Shown: positions 1 through 5,048, counted from the first letter of the stretch. The stretch is 5,048 bases of DNA from Candidatus Fermentibacterales bacterium (GCA_016928495.1 JAFGKQ010000206.1:1-5048), one strand, 5' to 3'. Notes: generated by a model not told the origin, from the letters alone. Made by a program: numbers and translations.

Positions 1-150
1 GATCACGTGAAGCGCTACAACCGGGAGCTGGACGAGGCGAAGGTGGACACCGACAGGATAGCGCCCATGATCCTGCCTGACTACACCGGAGTCAACCCCG
101 AGGTAAAGAAGCGCCAGCTCACCGCCGAGTACTTCGGGACACTGAAGTGA
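1..150 (+). CDS. C-terminal end of an unidentified protein (5' partial)
   Basis: Frame 1 is open from the first base of the window and ends at a TGA at 148-150, giving the last 49 residues of a protein whose start lies outside. The visible end is hydrophilic and charged. It starts DHVKRYNRELDEAK, continues through a LPDYTGVNPEVKK stretch and ends LTAEYFGTLK. It has no cysteine motif or membrane segment. Its stop lies 31 bp before the hydrogenase small-subunit start, on the same strand, so it is very probably in the same operon. By comparison with other group 3c hydrogenase loci it may be an electron-transfer partner (Hdr-like, MvhD-like or flavoprotein), but I do not recognise the tail and assign no function. 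Reality of the coding region is likely because reading frame, codon composition and spacing all fit; identity is unknown. Confidence 0.72.
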   Translation, partial: DHVKRYNRELDEAKVDTDRIAPMILPDYTGVNPEVKKRQLTAEYFGTLK

Positions 151-165
151 CCGCCACCGGCAGCC

Positions 166-175
166 GGGAGGAGGA
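166..175 (+). promoter_or_regulatory. Ribosome binding site of the hydrogenase small subunit
   Basis: A purine run GGGAGGAGGA ends 6 bases before the ATG at 182. It is a strong Shine-Dalgarno match and supports this start codon for the small subunit. Confidence 0.8.
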
Positions 176-181
176 CTCCGC

Positions 182-1153
182 ATGAGCAAGCCCAAGGTCG
201 CCTTCTACTGGGCGGCAAGCTGCGGCGGTTGCGAGATCTCGATCCTGGACATAGGAGACCGCATCCTGCCGCTGTCCCAGGCGGTGGACATCGTGTTCTG
301 GCCCTGCGCGATGGACATCAAGTACGAGCAGGTGCGCGGGTTCCGGGACGGCGAGATCGACCTCTGCCTGTTCAACGGGGCCATCAGGACCTCGGAGAAC
401 GAGGAGATGGCGAAGCTGCTGCGGCAGAAGTCGAAGATCCTGATAGCCTATGGCTCCTGCTCCTCGGAGGGATGCATCCCTGCTCTGGCCAACGCCAAGA
501 GCCGCAGGGAGATCCTCGAGAGGGCCTACCTCGAGACCCCCAGCACGGACAACCCCGAGGGCATCATCCCGCGGACCTCGACCGGGGTGCCGGAGGGCGA
601 GCTGGAGCTTCCCGAGTTCTACGATACGGTGCTGACCCTCGACCAGGTGGTCGAGGTGGACTACTACGTTCCGGGCTGCCCGCCGGTCGCCGACCAGACC
701 TGGGCGCTGTTCCAGGCTGTCCTCGAGGGAAAGCTGCCGGAACGGGGCTCGGTCGTCGGGGCCGGGGAGAAGATAGTCTGCGAGGACTGCCCGCTCGAGA
801 AGCAGGACAAGAAGATCTCCGGCTTCCACCGGCCCTTCGAGATAATCCCCGAGCCGGGCAAGTGCCTTCTCGAGCAGGGCATCTTCTGCGCGGGAATCGC
901 AACCCGAACGGGGTGCGGCGCGCAGTGCCCCAGCGTCGGGATGCCCTGCAGGGGCTGCTACGGGCCGCCCCCCAATGTCGTGGACCAGGGCGCCAAGATA
1001 GTCAGCGCCCTGGGCTCGATCATCGACGCGCGAGAGCCGGAAGACGTGAAGAGGATCATCGAGCAGATCCCCTACCCCATCGGCATGTTCTACCGCTTCG
1101 GCCTTGCCCACTCGATCCTTCGAAGGCGGACGATCAATGAGCAAGAGAATTAG
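182..1153 (+). CDS. mvhG: Group 3c-type [NiFe]-hydrogenase small subunit (MvhG/VhuG-like)
   Basis: This 323-residue protein is the iron-sulfur electron-transfer subunit of a cytoplasmic [NiFe]-hydrogenase and passes electrons between the active site of the large subunit and partner redox proteins. Proximal-cluster ligands are visible as SCGGCE (C14, C17), GSCSSEG (C93) and PGCPP (C166). The C-terminal half carries exactly eight more cysteines, C200, C203, C228, C236, C245, C249, C256 and C259, in the family pattern CEDCP, KCLLEQG, GCGAQCP and PCRGCYGP. They are enough for two further all-cysteine [4Fe-4S] clusters (inferred). There is no Tat signal peptide or membrane anchor, unlike group 1 and 2 enzymes, and the length matches group 3c. 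FWPCAMDIKYE and NGAIRTSENEEMA resemble MvhG/VhuG-type sequences. The start at ATG 182 follows a strong Shine-Dalgarno site. The 3' end overlaps the large-subunit gene by 17 bp. Group 3b is the main alternative; the exact subgroup is less certain than the family. Confidence 0.93.
   Translation: MSKPKVAFYWAASCGGCEISILDIGDRILPLSQAVDIVFWPCAMDIKYEQVRGFRDGEIDLCLFNGAIRTSENEEMAKLLRQKSKILIAYGSCSSEGCIPALANAKSRREILERAYLETPSTDNPEGIIPRTSTGVPEGELELPEFYDTVLTLDQVVEVDYYVPGCPPVADQTWALFQAVLEGKLPERGSVVGAGEKIVCEDCPLEKQDKKISGFHRPFEIIPEPGKCLLEQGIFCAGIATRTGCGAQCPSVGMPCRGCYGPPPNVVDQGAKIVSALGSIIDAREPEDVKRIIEQIPYPIGMFYRFGLAHSILRRRTINEQEN
1123..1130 (+). promoter_or_regulatory. Ribosome binding site inside mvhG that sets the mvhA start
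   Basis: AAGGCGGA lies inside the small-subunit coding sequence, 6 bases before the ATG at 1137. It favours that ATG over an in-frame ATG at 1104, which would add 11 residues before the conserved N-terminus (IDPITRLEGHG). The arrangement suggests translational coupling of the two subunits. Confidence 0.6.
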
Positions 1154-2603
1154 CATAGACCCCATCACCAGGCTGGAAGGCCACGGCCGGATCGAGATAT
1201 TCCTCGACGACAACGGAGACGTCGAGAACGTCTACTTCCAGGTCCCGGAGCTCAGGGGCTTCGAGAAGTTCTGCGAAGGGCATCCGGTCGAGGAGCTGGC
1301 CAGGATCACCACGCGCATCTGCGGCGTCTGTCCCGAGGCGCATCACATGGCCTCCGCCAAGGCCGCCGACGCCGTCTACAAGGTCGAGATACCCCCCACG
1401 GCGAAGAAGCTCCGCGAGCTCCTCTACAGCGCCTTCTTCGTGACGGACCACGCCACCCACTTCTATATCCTGGGCGGGCCGGACTTCATCATGGGCCCGG
1501 ATGCGGACCCGAAGGTCAGGAACATCCTCGGCGTGATCGGCAAGGTCGGCGAGGAGATAGGCCTCAGGGTCATCAACACCCGCCACGAGTGCCACAGGAT
1601 CATCAAGATGCTCGGCGGTCGTACCGTCCACCCGGTCTGTGCGATCCCGGGCGGGATCTCCAAGGCCCTCACGGAAGAGGAGCGCGAGGAGGTCGAGGCG
1701 ATAGCCCGGCGGACGGTGGAGTTCGGGAAGTTCAGCCTGGATCTCTTCGATGATATGGTCCTGGGCAACAAGGCTTACCTGGCCATGATCAGGAGCGACG
1801 CCTACTCGCACCGGACGCACTCGATAGGCACGGTGGACGAGAACAACCACGTCAACTTCTACGACGGGCAGCTCAGGGTGGTGGACACCGAGGGGGAGGA
1901 GCTTGCCAGGTTCCATCCCTCCGAGTACCTGGATCACCTGGCCGAGCGGGTCGAGCCCTGGACATACCTGAAGTTCCCCTATCTGAAGAAAGTGGGCTGG
2001 AAGGGGCTGGTGGACGGACAGGACAGCGGAGTCTACAAGGCGACTCCCCTGTCGAGGCTCAACGCGGCCGATGGGATGGCAACACCCATGGCGCAGGAGG
2101 CCTACGACAAGATGTTCTCGACCCTGGGCGGCAAGCCGGTACATGCCACCCTGGCCACGCACTGGGCCCGGCTGGTCGAGATGATGTACGCGGCCGAGAG
2201 GCTGCTCGAGCTGGCCACGGACCCGGAGATCACCTCGACGGACATCCGGGCGATCCCGAAGGCCACTCCGAGCGAGGGAGTGGGATGCGTGGAAGCTCCC
2301 AGGGGGACCCTGATCCACCACTACACCACGGACGAGCGGGGGCTGGTTCGCAAGGTCAACCTGATCGTCGGCACGACCAACAACAACGCCGCGATATGCA
2401 TGTCGCTCAAGAAGGCAGCACAGAAGGTGATACGGGGCGGCGCGCAGGTGAGCGAGGGTCTGCTCAACCTCGTCGAGATGGCGTTCAGGGCCTACGATCC
2501 CTGCCTGGCGTGCGCCACGCACTCGCTCCCGGGCGACATGCCTCTGGTCATCACCATTCACGACTCATCGGGACAGGTGGTGGACACGGTCAGCAGGGAC
2601 TAG
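1137..2603 (+). CDS. mvhA: Group 3c-type [NiFe]-hydrogenase large (catalytic) subunit (MvhA/VhuA-like)
   Basis: This 488-residue protein holds the Ni-Fe(CN)2CO site for reversible H2 oxidation. The N-terminus has the family signature IDPITRLEGHG (residues 7-17). The L1 motif RICGVCPEAHH gives nickel ligands C62 and C65, and the L2 motif DPCLACATH gives C456 and C459 with H462. All four ligands are cysteine; there is no in-frame UGA that would suggest the selenocysteine seen in some Vhu enzymes. EAPRG, with R389, matches the conserved arginine above the active site (inferred by family pattern). The 26 residues after H462 form the C-terminal extension that a HycI/HyaD-type endopeptidase removes after nickel insertion; no such protease is in this window. 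The start at 1137 is chosen because it has a Shine-Dalgarno site and the N-terminus then begins just before the conserved block. The gene overlaps mvhG by 17 bp in a different frame. HdrABC and MvhD-like partners are expected from the family but would have to lie outside the window. Confidence 0.93.
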   Translation: MSKRISIDPITRLEGHGRIEIFLDDNGDVENVYFQVPELRGFEKFCEGHPVEELARITTRICGVCPEAHHMASAKAADAVYKVEIPPTAKKLRELLYSAFFVTDHATHFYILGGPDFIMGPDADPKVRNILGVIGKVGEEIGLRVINTRHECHRIIKMLGGRTVHPVCAIPGGISKALTEEEREEVEAIARRTVEFGKFSLDLFDDMVLGNKAYLAMIRSDAYSHRTHSIGTVDENNHVNFYDGQLRVVDTEGEELARFHPSEYLDHLAERVEPWTYLKFPYLKKVGWKGLVDGQDSGVYKATPLSRLNAADGMATPMAQEAYDKMFSTLGGKPVHATLATHWARLVEMMYAAERLLELATDPEITSTDIRAIPKATPSEGVGCVEAPRGTLIHHYTTDERGLVRKVNLIVGTTNNNAAICMSLKKAAQKVIRGGAQVSEGLLNLVEMAFRAYDPCLACATHSLPGDMPLVITIHDSSGQVVDTVSRD

Positions 2604-2706
2604 CAGCAGAAGCCTGCGGACAGCCTCGTCGCGATCCGGCCGCTCTCGACCCGGGAGCATCGACCGGGCGCGAGGCCTTCGAACCTCAAGAAAGGCAGCC
2701 GCTCGA
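2604..2706 (+). other. Intergenic gap between mvhA and the fusion kinase gene
   Basis: This 103-bp GC-rich gap holds no gene. I see only weak structure. There is a 5-bp stem CCCGG/CCGGG at 2650-2654 and 2664-2668 with no following T-run. A distant inverted pair GCCTCG/CGAGGC lies at 2623-2628 and 2671-2676. There is no clear -35/-10 promoter. Lack of a convincing terminator leaves co-transcription of the kinase gene with the hydrogenase possible, but the gap is long enough for a promoter I cannot recognise. Confidence 0.5.
2688..2695 (+). promoter_or_regulatory. Probable ribosome binding site of the cNBD-acetate kinase gene
   Basis: AAGAAAGG lies 11 bases before the ATG at 2707. It is purine-rich but slightly far, so it is a moderate Shine-Dalgarno site. 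It supports translation from the start of the N-terminal sensor domain rather than from inside the gene. Confidence 0.5.
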
Positions 2707-4404
2707 ATGTCTGAAGTACTGCAACTCCTCTCCGACGTTCCGCCACTCCGGGACCTGTCGACGGCCGAGCTGGAGAATCTGATCAGGAGCAGCGATGTCA
2801 GGATCGCGTCGCCCGAAGGCGTAGTGGTCCGGAAGGGCAGGTCCTGGCCCCGGATCGGGATCGTTCTGGCCGGAGAGCTGGAGGTGGTCGCGACCGATGA
2901 CGGAGACAGCAGGTCGCGTGTCTCTCTGCTCGAGCCGGGCGACATGTTCGGGCAGCCGCCCTCGGGGAAGCAGTCCGCATCGGAAGTCGAAGTGCTCGCG
3001 GTTACCGAGTCGGTCTACCTCATGATCCCCTGGTACACCTGGGAGGAGATGATAGGTAGCAGAGACGGCTCTTCCGAGGCCCTGGCCTCGGTCTGCGTAA
3101 CACTCGATGCTCCGGACAGGACAAGGGGCCGTGCTCAGGCCAGGGCTGCCGCCGGGGCGGACCGTTACGGCCTCGGGCTCAGCTCGAGCAGGCCGGCGAA
3201 GATACTGGTCATCAACTGCGGCAGCTCGTCCCTCAAGTACAACTTCTACGACACGCATGACCGCTCGAACGATCGGGAGGGCATAGTCGAGCGTATCGGG
3301 ATCGAGGGTGGCCGGCTGGTCCATCGCCCGGGTGACGGCACCAAGGTCATCAGGGAGCTCGGCAGGATCAACCACGACGTAGCCTTCGAAGCGGTGGTCG
3401 AAGTGCTTACGGACAGCGAGATGGGAGTCATCCGGGACCTGTCCGATATCACGGGTGTGGGTCACAGGGTCGTCCACGGGGGCTCGAAGTACAGCGATCC
3501 GGTCGTCATAGACGACGATGTGGTATCCGAGATCGAGAGGCTCTGCAGCTTGGCCCCGCTCCATAACCCCCATAACCTGGCAGCCATAAGGAAGAGCATG
3601 GCTCTGATGCCCCAGGTGCCGCAGGTGGCCGTCTTCGACACGGGGTTCCACCAGAGGATGCCGGCTCACGCCTACATGTACGCGCTTCCATACAGCTTCT
3701 ACGAGCAGCAGGGCATCAGACGCTACGGCTTCCACGGCATTTCCCACAACTACCTGGCGCTGCGGGCCGCATCCTGCCTCGAGAGGGACGTTGCCGATCT
3801 CAGGATCATCACCTGCCACCTCGGCAACGGCTCGTCGGTCTCGGCGGTGGACCGTGGGAGATCCGTGGATACCAGCATGGGCCTCACGCCGCTGGAAGGA
3901 CTCGTCATGGGCACCAGGAGCGGCGACATAGACCCCGGCGCGATGCTCCACATGGCGCGGACCAACGACATGGGGTTCGAGGAGCTCGACAGCCTGCTCA
4001 ACAGGAAGAGCGGAGTCCTGGGCCTCTCCGGCATCTCCAACGACTTCAGGGAGATCGAGGACGGCGCCAGGCAGGGCAACAGGCTCGCGCTCCTGGCCCT
4101 CCACGTCTTCTGCCACAGGCTCCGCAAGTACATCGGGGCCTACATCGCGGTTATGGGCGGCCTCGATGTCATGGTCTTCTCCGCCGGCATCGGCGAGCGC
4201 AGCCCCTGGGTCAGGAGCCTGACCTGCCAGGGCCTGTCGGAACTCGGCATCGAGCTGGAAGACAGGGTCAACAGGTACGGCTACGCGGGTGGGGACGAGG
4301 TCATCGACCTCTCTTCGAAGAAGTCCCGCGTGAAGGTACTGGCCATGCAGACGGACGAGGGCAGAATGATCGCCCGCGAGACCATCCGCGCCCTGGACAG
4401 ATAG
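2707..4404 (+). CDS. ackA: Acetate kinase with an N-terminal cyclic-nucleotide-binding-like domain (fusion protein)
   Basis: This 565-residue protein has two parts. Residues 1-133 form a Crp-type cyclic-nucleotide-binding fold: an N-terminal helix (LRDLSTAELENLI), the beta-roll segment IGIVLAGELEVVA, then LLEPGDMFG at the phosphate-binding cassette. A linker (about 134-164) leads to a full-length acetate kinase of about 400 residues, which interconverts acetyl phosphate plus ADP with acetate plus ATP in the cytoplasm. Kinase hallmarks are present in order: LVINCGSSSLK (N170, S173, S175, K177), GHRVVHGG (R254), APLHNPHN, FDTGFHQRMP (D311), YGFHGISH (H343), CHLGNGSSV (N374), MGTRSGDIDPG (R404), GIGERS and TDEG (E551). 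These correspond to the Methanosarcina AckA active-site residues N7, R91, D148, H180, N211, R241 and E384. No helix-turn-helix follows the sensor domain, so it is not a transcription factor. In the cassette the usual Glu and Arg appear to be Gln (Q83, Q89) and the loop is shorter, so cAMP or cGMP binding is uncertain. The usual GIGEN motif reads GIGER. There is no internal ATG at the kinase boundary. The kinase assignment is firm; ligand control of the kinase is inference. Confidence 0.93.
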   Translation: MSEVLQLLSDVPPLRDLSTAELENLIRSSDVRIASPEGVVVRKGRSWPRIGIVLAGELEVVATDDGDSRSRVSLLEPGDMFGQPPSGKQSASEVEVLAVTESVYLMIPWYTWEEMIGSRDGSSEALASVCVTLDAPDRTRGRAQARAAAGADRYGLGLSSSRPAKILVINCGSSSLKYNFYDTHDRSNDREGIVERIGIEGGRLVHRPGDGTKVIRELGRINHDVAFEAVVEVLTDSEMGVIRDLSDITGVGHRVVHGGSKYSDPVVIDDDVVSEIERLCSLAPLHNPHNLAAIRKSMALMPQVPQVAVFDTGFHQRMPAHAYMYALPYSFYEQQGIRRYGFHGISHNYLALRAASCLERDVADLRIITCHLGNGSSVSAVDRGRSVDTSMGLTPLEGLVMGTRSGDIDPGAMLHMARTNDMGFEELDSLLNRKSGVLGLSGISNDFREIEDGARQGNRLALLALHVFCHRLRKYIGAYIAVMGGLDVMVFSAGIGERSPWVRSLTCQGLSELGIELEDRVNRYGYAGGDEVIDLSSKKSRVKVLAMQTDEGRMIARETIRALDR

Positions 4405-4432
4405 GAGATATGGGGACACAACACTTATCTCC
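4404..4432 (+). repeat. REP-like unit 1 (outer subtype)
   Basis: Stem GGAGATA at 4404-4410 pairs with TATCTCC at 4426-4432 around the 15-nt loop TGGGGACACAACACT. Its first base is the last base of the acetate kinase TAG stop codon. Confidence 0.85.
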
Positions 4433-4437
4433 TGCTT

Positions 4438-4465
4438 GAGATAAGGGTACATAACATCTATCTCC
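4438..4465 (+). repeat. REP-like unit 2 (inner subtype)
   Basis: Stem GAGATA at 4438-4443 pairs with TATCTC at 4459-4464 around the 15-nt loop AGGGTACATAACATC. It has the same orientation as unit 1 and differs from it in the loop (CATAACATC instead of CACAACACT). Confidence 0.85.
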
Positions 4466-4495
4466 GATCATGAGCCCGATCTCAGCCACAAAGCT

Positions 4496-4524
4496 GGAGA
4501 TAGATGTTATGTCCCTTTATCTCC
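4496..4524 (-). repeat. REP-like unit 3 (inner subtype, inverted)
   Basis: Stem GGAGATA at 4496-4502 pairs with TATCTCC at 4518-4524 around the 15-nt loop GATGTTATGTCCCTT. It is the inverted partner of unit 2 with two mismatches. Its last base falls in the stop codon of the leftward gene. Confidence 0.85.
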
Positions 4525-5048
4525 TATCTCTCGCCATGACGCAGGAGATAAGTGTTGTGTCCCCTTATCTCAGGCACGGTCATCGAGCCGTTCATCAGAA
4601 CGACTACGCCGGCATTGGCACCCGCTCTGAGAATCTCCTCATCCAGGGTCTTCTGCAGGTCGTGACACGGCTCGATGAAGCATGACTCGAGCACAGCATC
4701 CTCGAGGTCCGTGCAGGCGAGGATAGTCGATCTGCCTGCAGTCTCCGCTATCCTGGCGGCCTTGTGCATTCCCAGCCTGTAGTCCAACTCTCTCAGACCC
4801 TCGCTCACCTCCCGGGGTGACCCGAAGCTCGAGAGCAGGTCCACGAAACCTCTCTCCCCCACGCCTTCCGCGCACCTGGCCACCAGGATCAGGCTGCCCC
4901 CTTCCGCCAGCGCCAGCTTGCCGTGCTCGATCGCCTTGTGGGCCTGGTACAGGTCGACATCGAGCGGTGGGACAGCCACCGTGATCACCACTTCCACCCT
5001 GCCGGAGACCGGAACGCAGTACACCTCCGCCGCTCTCTCCACGGCAGC
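4524..5048 (-). CDS. LarA-type (DUF2088) nickel-dependent 2-hydroxyacid racemase homologue, C-terminal part (5' partial)
   Basis: The minus-strand frame is open to the end of the window and gives the last 174 residues; the start lies beyond base 5048. The first ATG/GTG-like codon at 5042-5040 is an internal GTG, not a supported start. The segment matches the C-terminal domain of LarA-family proteins, cytoplasmic lactate racemases or related 2-hydroxyacid racemases/epimerases that use a nickel-pincer nucleotide cofactor. Diagnostic parts are PPLDVDLYQAHKA (residues 27-39), with Gln35 and Lys38 at the positions of the substrate-binding Gln and Lys of lactate racemase, followed by GGSLILVARCAEGVGERGF. 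The catalytic histidines and the pincer lysine belong to the unseen N-terminal domain. LarA itself has a GGYPKD-like motif where this protein has AVPPLD, as in the broader DUF2088 group, so the substrate is open and no gene symbol is given. The native family end is near MTVPE. The last 15 residues (E160-R174) and the TAG come from the palindrome. Confidence 0.82.
   Translation of the reverse strand, partial: AAVERAAEVYCVPVSGRVEVVITVAVPPLDVDLYQAHKAIEHGKLALAEGGSLILVARCAEGVGERGFVDLLSSFGSPREVSEGLRELDYRLGMHKAARIAETAGRSTILACTDLEDAVLESCFIEPCHDLQKTLDEEILRAGANAGVVVLMNGSMTVPEIRGHNTYLLRHGER
4544..4572 (-). repeat. REP-like unit 4 (outer subtype, inverted)
   Basis: Stem GGAGATA at 4544-4550 pairs with TATCTC at 4566-4571 around the loop AGTGTTGTGTCCCCT. 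It is the near-perfect inverted partner of unit 1. It is read as coding sequence by the C-terminus of the leftward LarA-like gene. Confidence 0.85.

Larger units (their letters stand above)
4404..4572. repeat. Nested palindrome of four REP-like units (BIME-like element)
   Basis: Four related units of about 28-29 bp share the plan GGAGATA, 15-nt loop, TATCTCC. Units 1 and 2 point one way, units 3 and 4 the other. The outer arms 4405-4434 and 4542-4571 are complementary at 29 of 30 positions, including a perfect 23-bp core. The inner arms 4438-4465 and 4496-4523 match at 26 of 28. The loops carry GGGACA(C/T)AACA(C/T). A 30-nt centre (4466-4495) separates the halves and contains TGAG/CTCA at 4471-4474 and 4481-4484. 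The segment is visibly less GC-rich than its neighbours and lies between convergent genes. It resembles REP/BIME elements mobilised by Y1-type (RAYT) transposases in other bacteria, but no such transposase is in the window, so that link is inference. It may also end or protect transcripts from both sides. Confidence 0.88.

Noticed and set aside
1104-1136. Earlier in-frame ATG that would extend mvhA by 11 residues
   Set aside because: The ATG at 1137 has a Shine-Dalgarno site at 1123-1130 and places the conserved IDPITRLEGHG block close to the N-terminus, as in the family.
119-1213. Minus-strand open frame (364 codons) opposite mvhG, and the +1 frame open at 229-1140
   Set aside because: Both overlap a fully motif-supported small subunit gene and have low-complexity, GC-driven translations.
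1134-2561. Minus-strand open frame (475 codons) opposite mvhA
   Set aside because: It is a shadow of the hydrogenase large subunit, whose ligand motifs are all in the plus-strand frame.
2640-2670. Weak GC stem that could be a terminator after mvhA
   Set aside because: The stem is only about 5 bp, has no following T-run, and such short pairs are expected by chance in DNA this GC-rich.
3080-3200. Possible separate start for a stand-alone acetate kinase inside the fusion gene
   Set aside because: There is no ATG or convincing GTG start with a ribosome binding site at the kinase boundary. The linker stays in frame without a stop.
2686-4452. Long open frame (588 codons) on the minus strand opposite the kinase gene
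   Set aside because: It is antisense to a gene with clear sensor and acetate kinase motifs. Its translation shows no family motif, and GC-rich coding DNA commonly leaves such frames open.
4404-4572. Interpretation of the repeat region as a CRISPR array
   Set aside because: The units occur in both orientations, spacers are 5, 30 and 19 nt, and the structure is one nested palindrome. A CRISPR array has direct repeats with even spacers.
4470-4685. Plus-strand open frame of 71 codons after the kinase gene
   Set aside because: Its first half is palindrome sequence and its second half is antisense to the LarA-like gene. It has no ribosome binding site or recognisable motif.
5040-5042. GTG at 5042 (minus strand) as the start of the LarA-like gene
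   Set aside because: The frame stays open to the window edge, and a protein starting here would lack the whole N-terminal catalytic domain. It is an internal valine of a gene cut by the window.

Overview
The window is GC-rich outside one AT-richer stretch at about 4404-4572. It is gene-dense and uses AGG and ATA codons freely. It looks like part of a chromosome from an anaerobic, probably uncultured bacterium with hydrogen and acetate metabolism. Shine-Dalgarno sites, a Crp-type sensor domain and a REP-like palindrome favour bacteria over archaea, but the lineage cannot be fixed from the sequence alone.

Left part (1-2603, + strand): the last 49 codons of an unidentified protein, then two adjacent genes for a group 3c-type (Mvh/Vhu-like) cytoplasmic [NiFe]-hydrogenase. 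These are the iron-sulfur small subunit (182-1153) and the nickel-iron large subunit (1137-2603). They overlap by 17 bp, so they are one transcriptional unit and probably translationally coupled. In this family the partners are usually heterodisulfide reductase-like (Hdr) electron-bifurcating subunits. None is recognisable inside the window.

Middle (2604-4404, + strand): a 103-bp gap without a convincing terminator, then a 565-residue protein that joins an N-terminal Crp-type cyclic-nucleotide-binding-like domain (about residues 1-133) to a complete acetate kinase (about 165-565). This is the most unusual gene here. The sensor domain has no DNA-binding helix-turn-helix and its phosphate-binding cassette is not canonical. 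That suggests direct allosteric control of ATP-forming acetate metabolism by an unknown ligand.

Right part (4404-5048): a 169-bp nested palindrome made of four related REP-like units of about 28-29 bp, two forward and two inverted, sits exactly between convergent genes. On the - strand beyond it is the C-terminal part of a LarA-type (DUF2088) nickel-pincer 2-hydroxyacid racemase homologue that runs off the window. The palindrome supplies its last 15 codons and its stop, and shares one base with the acetate kinase stop codon.

Together the genes fit fermentative metabolism: hydrogen turnover by a nickel enzyme, acetyl-phosphate to acetate with ATP formation, and possibly 2-hydroxyacid isomerisation by a second nickel enzyme. 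The metabolic link between the two strands is inference only.
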